This document shows, piece after piece, positions 58,433-64,000 of a stretch of 64,000 bases of DNA. The translations under genes were made by a program, and so were the position numbers. The notes under the pieces were generated by a model that worked only from the letters and a program-made list of their open reading frames with translations, searched no databases and was not told the origin of the DNA. Origin of the DNA: Salegentibacter mishustinae. GTDB lineage: Bacteria > Bacteroidota > Bacteroidia > Flavobacteriales > Flavobacteriaceae. The stretch spans positions 868,001-932,000 of the forward strand of contig NZ_LLKN01000002.1 of NCBI RefSeq assembly GCF_002900095.1. Reading direction: 5' to 3'. Every line of letters begins with the position of its first letter. Positions within the stretch are counted from its first letter, which is position 1.

Positions 58433-59707
58433 TTATCTAAACTGGGTGTACGATTCTTTTTCCAGTTGTTCCCTATGATCTGGATGCGCTATAGAAATAA
58501 GTTCTTTGGCTCTTTGCCTAAGGTTTTTTCCGTAGAGATTTACCACGCCGTATTCTGTAGCTATATAATGCACGTGCGCCCTGGTAGTGGTTACACCTGC
58601 GCCTTCTTTGAGAAAAGGAACTATTTTTGAAACCCCGTTTTTGGTGATGGAAGGCATAGCGATAATAGGTTTGCCACCTTCAGAAAGAGCTGCGCCTCTT
58701 ATAAAATCCATTTGCCCGCCAACTCCAGAGAATTGATATTTCCCAATGGTGTCGGCGCAAACCTGGCCGGTTAGATCTATTTCTATAGCCGAGTTTATTG
58801 CGGTCACCTTAGGGTTCCTCCGAATAATTGCGGTATCATTTGTATATGCAGCTTCTTTAAAATGGACTATTGGATTGTCATCTATAAAGTCATATAATTC
58901 AGGCGAACCTATAGCGAAACAAGTGACCAGTTTCCCGGTTTTTATCTCTTTGTTTTTCCCGGTTATTACTCCAGATTTAACAAGTGGTAAAATGCCATCA
59001 GAAAACATTTCGGTATGTATTCCCAGGTTTTTATGGTTTTTTAAATTGTTTAAAACCACGTTCGGGATTCCGCCAATGCCCATTTGCAAGGTGGCGCCGT
59101 CTTCAATTAAGCTGGCTACGTGTTTTCCAATTGCCTGTTCAATTTGTGTAGGAGTGGCTATTGAGGTAGCAAAAATAGGTTCATCTACTTCTATGGCTGC
59201 ATCAATTTGGCTAATGTGAATGATTCCATCTCCGTGAGTTCTTGGAACTTTTGGGTTTATTTGGGCAATTACTTTTTTCGCCGTTTGAATAGCGGGTAAA
59301 GTTATATCTACCGATGTTCCAAGTGAGCAATAGCCGTGTTTATCTGGTGGTGACACCTGGATGAATGCAACATCTAATGGAAGAAGATTTCTTCGGAAAA
59401 GATTATGAATTTCACTTAAGAAAATTGGGATATAGGCTCCTTTATTAGAATTAACTGCGCTTCTTACATTGCCTGCAACAAAGCAAGAGTTTATGTTAAA
59501 AGCTTTCGAATAAGGTTCTTCCGTATATTTGGCGTTACCTTCAGTATGAATTTGAAGAATTTCTACATCTGATAACTCATTATATCGCTCACATAAGGCA
59601 TCAATTAATTTAATTGGGGTCATTGCTGCACCCTGAATAAAAATACGATTACCGGAATTTACGCTAGCAACGGCTTGTTGTGCGGATAATATTTTTGGAT
59701 TTTTCAC
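58433..59707 (-). CDS. Acetyl-CoA hydrolase/transferase family CoA-transferase
   Basis: The protein has 424 residues, like 4-hydroxybutyrate CoA-transferases. 'IFIQGAAMTPIKLIDALCERY', 'VDVAFIQVSPPDKHGYCSLGTSVD' and 'LQMGIGGIPNVVLNNLKNHKNLGIHTEMFSDGI' carry the glycine loop and a Glu of the CoA site; 'YGVVNLYGKNLRQRAKELISIAHPDHREQL' closes the domain. It moves CoA between short acids and acetate, useful when respiration is limited. The exact acid is unknown. It lies four bases after a YceI-like gene, in the same operon. Confidence 0.9.
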   Translation of the reverse strand: MKNPKILSAQQAVASVNSGNRIFIQGAAMTPIKLIDALCERYNELSDVEILQIHTEGNAKYTEEPYSKAFNINSCFVAGNVRSAVNSNKGAYIPIFLSEIHNLFRRNLLPLDVAFIQVSPPDKHGYCSLGTSVDITLPAIQTAKKVIAQINPKVPRTHGDGIIHISQIDAAIEVDEPIFATSIATPTQIEQAIGKHVASLIEDGATLQMGIGGIPNVVLNNLKNHKNLGIHTEMFSDGILPLVKSGVITGKNKEIKTGKLVTCFAIGSPELYDFIDDNPIVHFKEAAYTNDTAIIRRNPKVTAINSAIEIDLTGQVCADTIGKYQFSGVGGQMDFIRGAALSEGGKPIIAMPSITKNGVSKIVPFLKEGAGVTTTRAHVHYIATEYGVVNLYGKNLRQRAKELISIAHPDHREQLEKESYTQFR

Positions 59708-59711
59708 AATG

Positions 59712-60290
59712 CTAAGTTTGAATATTCAGATTAAAATCGATCTCAATCTCTTCATCAATTACAATTAGGCCAAAAATTTTGGTAGGTGCTTGTAAATTAA
59801 AATCTTTGATGTTTAGATCTAATTTTCCTTTAAAACGAACCTGGTTCTCCCAGGTTATTTCAATTGGAAAACGGTAATCGTTTTCAATTCCCGCAATGGT
59901 AAAACTTAGCGTTACGGTGGCCTCTTCCTCTCGGTTTAGGTCTATTTTTTTTATTTTTAAAAAAATCTCCGGGTATTTTTCAGTTTTAAGAAGCTTATGA
60001 AAATCATTATTGATTTTTCTATGTCCGCAGTCAAAATTTTGATTTTCAAGGGTAAGAATACTGTTTTTAAATATGAGGCTACGTGCTTTATCAATATAAT
60101 GAACCTTAAAGCTTTCGTTTTTGAAGTAGAGCGGATTAAAGTCACATTCAAAGTCATTGATATTGGTAGTCCCAGAAATACTAAGATTACTGTTGGGTAG
60201 AATTGTAATTTCCCTGGTTTCAAAATCAGTTTGGGCTATCCCTGGAATGGTAAAAAACAGCGTCAAGAATAATAGAAAGTAAGTTTTCAT
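59712..60290 (-). CDS. YceI-like periplasmic lipocalin-fold protein
   Basis: The protein has 192 residues: a signal peptide (MKTYFLLFLTLFFTIPGIAQ) and a YceI-type barrel ('SGTTNINDFECDFNP', 'DCGHRKINNDFHKLLKTEKYPEIFLKI', 'VTLSFTIAGIENDYRFPIEI'). It is more divergent than the paralog at 62 kb. YceI proteins bind polyisoprenoid lipids. It precedes the CoA-transferase by four bases. No dyad or clear -7 box is seen upstream. Confidence 0.85.
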   Translation of the reverse strand: MKTYFLLFLTLFFTIPGIAQTDFETREITILPNSNLSISGTTNINDFECDFNPLYFKNESFKVHYIDKARSLIFKNSILTLENQNFDCGHRKINNDFHKLLKTEKYPEIFLKIKKIDLNREEEATVTLSFTIAGIENDYRFPIEITWENQVRFKGKLDLNIKDFNLQAPTKIFGLIVIDEEIEIDFNLNIQT

Positions 60291-60363
60291 ACTGATTGAA
60301 TTAGGGTGTTATTATAATATACGCAATACAATTTTCACATAAAAATTACAGAAAATAGGAAAT

Positions 60364-60404
60364 AAAAAGCCCCGGCGAATCTCTTAGAGATAACATCCGG
60401 GGCT
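60364..60404 (-). terminator. Terminator of the YceI-porin operon
   Basis: AGCCCCGG and CCGGGGCT pair on the outside, with ATCTC-TTA-GAGAT as an inner stem; TTTTTATTT follows on the minus strand, after the porin stop. Confidence 0.85.
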
Positions 60405-60415
60405 CAACATTCAAC

Positions 60416-61678
60416 TTAAAAACTAATCGCTGCTTCTAGCGTAATTCCGTTGAATTGTCCTCCATTGTATATGTCTCCTGTAGGATAGTCGTTGTATTCC
60501 TGGTTAACATATTCCAACTTAGCAAGGATGTTTTTAGTTAAGAACCAACCTGCACCTAATTGAAAGCGGTTTACACTAATATCAGTATTACTGTTCAGTT
60601 CCCCGTCTACTGTACTGTAACGACCTCCAAGGTAGAAATCTTCATCGGCACCAAATCTGTAGATAAGTTCACCAGCATAGTGGTTGTATGTTCTTGTATC
60701 TGTATCGTTTGCATCCTGCCCACTAATAGTTTCAATGATTCCGAAGAATTCAAGTCCACCATACTTAATGAATGGGTTGATCATTACAGATGTCATCTCA
60801 TTTTTGAAAGATGGATTGATACGTCCAGCTCTAAAACCAGGTCCGTTTCCATCAACATCAGTCATTACGTTATAGTAACGAGTACCGGCACGGTCACCTG
60901 TGTAAAGGTAGTTACCACGTCCGTAGTTACGTCCACTGTAAAGAAGAGATCCAGTTAATCTAAATCTAAAGTCTTCATTAAATTGATTATCATATCCTAA
61001 TTTAGCAAGGAAAGAAGGATCTGTCTCACCGTTACCGGCAGTAGACTGGTTTAGTTTACCGTTGGTGAATCCTACCATACCTAACCATGGGCCGTTGAAC
61101 ATATATACTTCAGCACCAACTTCGGTAGTAAAACTATCCATTAAATAGTTTCCTACAAATGGGTTGTGAAGTGAGTGAGCGTTATCGGTTCTTCTAAAGT
61201 GAGCATCACCATAGTTGTTTTCCATGTGCCCAATCTTAATTCTCATATGATCCATAAGACCTTCTGCAAATCCTTCATTTATGAAGTCTAATTTATCGAT
61301 CTGTATATATCCACCTTTTACCCAGGCATCTTCGTGGTTTTGAGAAGAAAGATAAGTTCTCAAGTGCATTCTCACACCATCATAAAGTAATACATCAAGG
61401 TCTAGGTTAGCAGTAGCCAGGTTAAAGTTTCCTTCAAGATCTGGAAGAGTTCCTAAGGTGTTTTCGTGATCTAAAGACTGGAACTGGATGGTAGAAGCAC
61501 CACCAACTCTAACGTGAACTCCATCGAAGCTTGTAATGGTGTCTTTAGGAGCTTCAAAAACGTTTATTCCCCGTTTATCTGGAGCCCTGTAGTTGTCAAG
61601 GTCCCTGTCTTGTGCCTGTGCTTGAAAGCCTGCGGCCATCATAAGGGCAATTCCGAAATATTTAATTGAATTTTTCAT
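60416..61678 (-). CDS. OprO/OprP-type porin
   Basis: The protein has 420 residues: a signal peptide (MKNSIKYFGIALMMAAGFQAQAQ) and a 16-strand-like barrel with 'GVHVRVGGASTIQFQSLDHEN', 'RIKIGHMENNYGDAHFRRTDNAHSLHNPFVGNYLMDSF', 'DEDFYLGGRYSTVDGE' and a last strand ending in Phe ('GITLEAAISF'). This is the phosphate-selective porin O/P family, but in Bacteroidota many members are not proven to carry phosphate. It follows a YceI gene after 24 bases. Confidence 0.9.
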   Translation of the reverse strand: MKNSIKYFGIALMMAAGFQAQAQDRDLDNYRAPDKRGINVFEAPKDTITSFDGVHVRVGGASTIQFQSLDHENTLGTLPDLEGNFNLATANLDLDVLLYDGVRMHLRTYLSSQNHEDAWVKGGYIQIDKLDFINEGFAEGLMDHMRIKIGHMENNYGDAHFRRTDNAHSLHNPFVGNYLMDSFTTEVGAEVYMFNGPWLGMVGFTNGKLNQSTAGNGETDPSFLAKLGYDNQFNEDFRFRLTGSLLYSGRNYGRGNYLYTGDRAGTRYYNVMTDVDGNGPGFRAGRINPSFKNEMTSVMINPFIKYGGLEFFGIIETISGQDANDTDTRTYNHYAGELIYRFGADEDFYLGGRYSTVDGELNSNTDISVNRFQLGAGWFLTKNILAKLEYVNQEYNDYPTGDIYNGGQFNGITLEAAISF

Positions 61679-61702
61679 TGTAATGGTTTTTAAATTGAAT
61701 AG

Positions 61703-62290
61703 TTATTTAGAAAATGTTGATTTGAATTTAATAGTTAGGTCTTCTCCTGTGGTAATTGTTCCAAACATAGCAGTAGGAGGGTCTACTTTGTAATGAGTCA
61801 TATTGATTTTTTGTTCACCATTAATTTGTAATTTATTTCCACTAAGTTTTACTGTAAACGCTACCGGAACTTGTTTAGAAACCCCTGAAATTTTTAAAGT
61901 TGCAAGACCGTTCACTTTGTAGGAGTCGCTTCCCTGAGCTTCAATCTTTTTAACTTCGTCCAGTTTAAATTCTATATTTTTATATTCGCTGGTATTAAGC
62001 GCTTTATAGGCATTTTTGTCCATTCCGCCTTTTCCGCTATCTAAACTTTCAGCAGGAACGGTAACCTGTAGGCTGGAAATTCCTGTAAGCTTACCATCTT
62101 CGGTAGTGATTGTGGCGCCTCCTTTTTTAGAATTTGCCTTCATTTCCCAATCGTGGATATTAGAAGTTCCTTCAACAATAATTTCTGAGGAATTATCCAT
62201 TCTAAAATTTTGGCCAACCATGCTTCCCGCGGTTAGCAACATAAAAAATACGCCTGTAAGTATTACTTGGTATGATTTTAAAACTTTCAT
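61703..62290 (-). CDS. YceI-family periplasmic protein
   Basis: The protein has 195 residues: a signal peptide (to 'GSMVGQ') and the full YceI fold ('IIVEGTSNIHDWEMKANSKKG', 'SSLQVTVPAESLDSGKGGMDKNAYKALNTSEYKNIEFKL', 'NMTHYKVDPPTAMFGTITTGEDL'). It binds long lipids such as polyisoprenoids in E. coli homologs. It is the first gene of an operon with the porin, controlled by a promoter with a CRP-type dyad. Confidence 0.94.
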   Translation of the reverse strand: MKVLKSYQVILTGVFFMLLTAGSMVGQNFRMDNSSEIIVEGTSNIHDWEMKANSKKGGATITTEDGKLTGISSLQVTVPAESLDSGKGGMDKNAYKALNTSEYKNIEFKLDEVKKIEAQGSDSYKVNGLATLKISGVSKQVPVAFTVKLSGNKLQINGEQKINMTHYKVDPPTAMFGTITTGEDLTIKFKSTFSK

Positions 62291-62314
62291 GATATTAGGT
62301 TTTTAAGTTTGGTA

Positions 62315-62360
62315 CAAAGTTGGGGTAGAAATGCAGCAGAATTTATGACGAGAGTCAGGT
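62315..62360 (-). promoter_or_regulatory. CRP/FNR-type dyad and -7 box of the YceI-porin operon
   Basis: On the minus strand ACCTGA-N6-TCATAA (62343-62360, centre 62351.5) precedes CAACTTTG (62315-62322, centre 62318.5; first base off TAnnTTTG) by 33 bases. The half-site ACCTGAC is the same as in front of the stress gene. The rest of the 268-base gap up to 62558 shows nothing I can name. Confidence 0.6.
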
Positions 62361-62558
62361 TTGAGAATATTTCTTACAAAGACTATTTTGGGCCATACTA
62401 AAAGGGATTATAGTATTTACAGGGGTTTGCAGCGGCTAAAACGTTTTCGCGATACCAAAATAAAAAAAATATTTCTGCTGAAAAAACAGCAAAATAGGCT
62501 AGAAATTATATCGAGATAATTCTATTTCTGAAGAAAAAGGGGGATAAAAACTCGCTTT

Positions 62559-63437
62559 TTAGTAATAAAGCTCGTCGGTTTTTAGGTTTAGAAATCTCGA
62601 AGTGGCGAAAAATGTACTTAACCAGGTAATGAATATGCCCAACAGAAAAATTCCTATAAAAAGGCCCGCAAGTAGTTTTACATCTGAAGTTAGGGCGAGC
62701 TGAGGAAAACTATTGTTAAGGTAATACAATGCACCGGCCATTCCAATAAGTGCTATTATGGCACCAATAATTCCCAGCTTTACACTTTGCCAGATAAATG
62801 GCCTGCGAATAAAACCTTTGGTGGCACCTACCATTTGCATGGTTTTTATAATAAATCGTTTAGAATAAACCGAAAGCCTAATAGAGCTGTTGATAAGCAA
62901 TACCGCAATAAATGTGAAAACTCCACTGGCAATAAGTATCCAAAAACTAATTTTCTTTACGTTTTCATTTAAAAGGGCAATAAGTGGTTTATCGTAAACC
63001 ACTTCATCTACAAAGTTTTTAGAAGTGAGATCGGCTGCAATTTCATCTACCTGCTCGCCAGAGACAAAATCGGCATTCATATAAACATCTATAGAGTTCT
63101 GTAAAGGATTATAACCCAAAAACTCCATAAAATCCTCGCCTATTTCCTTGCTATGCGCCTCGGCTGCTTCTTCTTTAGAAACATAGGTGGTAGATTTGGT
63201 ATAATCTGCCATCGCCAGGCTTTTCTTGAGTTGTTCTATTTCAACTTCTTTGGCGTTATCTTTTAAATATACCGTAAGCGCAATTTGTTCTTTAAAGTGA
63301 TCGGCTACTTTTTTGGTGTTTAGAACCAGCAATCCCAACATTCCCAATAAAAAAAGTACTAAAGCAATACTAATTACTACCGAAAAATAAGAAGATACCA
63401 GGCGGCGTTTCTGGTATTTTTCAAAGGATGTGCTCAT
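62559..63437 (-). CDS. ftsX: Cell-division permease FtsX
   Basis: The protein has 292 residues with four membrane helices (about 20-38, 163-185, 220-240 and 255-278) and an extracellular domain ('ALTVYLKDNAKEVEIEQLKKSLA', 'DFMEFLGYNPLQNSIDVYMNADF'). 'RFIIKTMQMVGATKGFIRRPFIWQSVKLGIIGA' is the FtsX signature that couples to FtsE. It controls cell-wall hydrolases during division. ftsE is not next to it, as is usual in Bacteroidota. Confidence 0.93.
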   Translation of the reverse strand: MSTSFEKYQKRRLVSSYFSVVISIALVLFLLGMLGLLVLNTKKVADHFKEQIALTVYLKDNAKEVEIEQLKKSLAMADYTKSTTYVSKEEAAEAHSKEIGEDFMEFLGYNPLQNSIDVYMNADFVSGEQVDEIAADLTSKNFVDEVVYDKPLIALLNENVKKISFWILIASGVFTFIAVLLINSSIRLSVYSKRFIIKTMQMVGATKGFIRRPFIWQSVKLGIIGAIIALIGMAGALYYLNNSFPQLALTSDVKLLAGLFIGIFLLGIFITWLSTFFATSRFLNLKTDELYY

Positions 63438-63580
63438 AGGGCGATCTCAGATTTTTTGTAAAAATAAAAAAGATAAGCTTGCAATATCTTTAAAACGTCT
63501 AAAGTTTAAAAAAATTAGCGAAGTATTAAATTTTTTATTTCGGAATGAAAAACTACTATAAGATGTCTGCGAAAAATTAT

Positions 63581-63626
63581 TCGTCAAGCTGTCCCGACGC
63601 TTCGGGATGTTTCAGCTTCTAATATG
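63581..63626. repeat. Dispersed palindromic repeat
   Basis: AAGCTG...CAGCTT arms enclose TCCCGA-CGCT-TCGGGA; the element starts with TCGTC and ends with TCTAATATG. It is close to the left inner part of the composite element at 3570-3610. It lies in the 372-base gap 63438-63809, which otherwise holds the long hairpin at 63692. Confidence 0.65.
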
Positions 63627-63691
63627 TTCATTAACTTAGAGGTTATGATAAGTTTAGAATCCTGGCTTATTGAAAGAGACCAAATTTTACA

Positions 63692-63766
63692 TCCTGCAAG
63701 GTTTGTGCAACCTTGTAGGTTTGGGAACTTTTTCAAACCTACGAGGTGTAAAAAAACCTTGCAGGA
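63692..63766. repeat. 75-base nested palindrome
   Basis: Outer arms TCCTGCAAGGTTT (63692-63704) and AAACCTTGCAGGA (63754-63766) are exact over 13 bases. Inner arms CCTTGTAGGTTTG (63711-63723) and CAAACCTACGAGG (63734-63746) match with one mismatch that would be a G-U pair in RNA. The inner arm is itself similar to the outer one (CAAGGTTT / TGTAGGTTT). It lies 44 bases before the ketopantoate reductase gene. Confidence 0.8.
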
Positions 63767-63809
63767 AGATGGGTTGATTTTTATATAGCAACGAAAAAAC
63801 ACAAATAAT

Positions 63810-64000
63810 ATGAAAATACTAATCTTCGGAATTGGTGGCGTAGGCGGCTATTTTGGCGGAAAACTTGCCCAGACAGGTTCCAATGTAACAATGATTGCCC
63901 GCAGAAAACACCTGGAGGCGATCAACAAAAACGGACTTGAAGTTGAAAGCATCAATGGGAATTTTAAAGTGAAACCAAACCTTGTTACCGATGAATTAGC
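63810..64000 (+). CDS. panE: 2-dehydropantoate 2-reductase, N-terminal part (runs off the window)
   Basis: ATG at 63810 opens a frame of 63 codons to the window end without a stop. The start MKILIFGIGGVGGYFGGKLA has the NADP-binding GxGxxG of ketopantoate reductases, followed by 'NVTMIARRKHLEAINKNGLEVES'. The enzyme reduces ketopantoate to pantoate for pantothenate and CoA synthesis. Other ApbA/PanE-like reductases look alike at this length, so the symbol is tentative. Confidence 0.82.
   Translation, partial: MKILIFGIGGVGGYFGGKLAQTGSNVTMIARRKHLEAINKNGLEVESINGNFKVKPNLVTDEL

Noticed and set aside
58746-59219. Open frame of 157 codons on the plus strand opposite the CoA-transferase
   Set aside because: The minus-strand protein is a clear family member over its whole length, so the opposite frame is a shadow.
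60560-60958. Open frame of 132 codons rich in Thr, Val and Ser opposite the porin gene
   Set aside because: Its composition mirrors the porin codons and it has no similarity I recognise.
1-64000. CRISPR arrays, prophage, integrase, insertion sequences, toxin-antitoxin pairs, restriction genes
   Set aside because: None seen. The window is core chromosome with small intergenic palindromes; there is no regular spacer array and no transposase or recombinase.

Overview
This 64 kb window is chromosomal DNA from a member of the Flavobacteriia (phylum Bacteroidota), most likely Flavobacteriaceae near the Gramella/Salegentibacter group. The evidence is an AT-rich sequence, promoters of the Bacteroidota type (TTG-N17..19-TAnnTTTG), few Shine-Dalgarno sites, a type IX secretion sorting domain, DUF5686/DUF4271/DUF4296/DUF3050/DUF2723 proteins, a TonB receptor with a carboxypeptidase-like N-terminal domain, and FHS-type sugar permeases. 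The genus is an inference. Nothing looks like a prophage, plasmid, insertion sequence or CRISPR array. The accessory DNA consists of short dispersed palindromes in the intergenic gaps.

Layout. 1-5.0 kb: the 5' part of an RND/MMPL exporter, a DUF5686 outer-membrane protein, frr and pyrH. 5.3-11.2 kb: Zn-peptidase, ferritin, a small unknown protein, an Lrp regulator beside a saccharopine dehydrogenase, DUF423 protein and PEP carboxykinase. 11.3-18 kb: hemD, DUF4271, a polyprenol-phosphate sugar synthase, pyrC, a DUF4296 lipoprotein, an SDR epimerase and tyrS. 18.2-27.5 kb: a LuxE-like acyl-protein synthetase, a tiny T9SS cargo, an internally duplicated beta-helix lipoprotein, a TonB receptor, and a divergent PhoB/PhoR-like pair. 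27.5-33.5 kb: trmB, a LysE exporter, an alkyltransferase-like protein, then a redox/Fe-S block (Mrp, Nfu, ferredoxin reductase, ferredoxin, DUF3050) and an unlisted 59-residue Cys-rich protein. 33.6-46.3 kb: a lipoprotein, glutaryl-CoA dehydrogenase, tRNA m6A methyltransferase, the rplM-rpsI-rpsB-tsf ribosomal set with structured leaders, polA, a sugar permease and a Tat-exported glycosylasparaginase. 46.5-53.4 kb: phosphoesterase, a cysteine-less thioredoxin, polysaccharide deacetylase, a large GT-C protein, tRNA-Gln and DUF481.

53.5-62.3 kb is the most interesting part: a PAS histidine kinase, a response regulator fused to a CRP/FNR-type effector, a universal stress protein, carbonic anhydrase, truncated hemoglobin with a small membrane protein, a CoA-transferase, two YceI proteins and an OprO/P-type porin. 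I found three TGA-N6-TCA dyads, each centred exactly 33 bp upstream of a -7 box, in front of the stress protein, the hemoglobin operon and the YceI-porin operon. This geometry is the class II CRP/FNR activator position. It suggests a compact local regulon run by the unusual receiver-CRP fusion. ftsX and the start of a ketopantoate reductase gene close the window.

All function calls come from reading motifs and recalling families; no database search was run.
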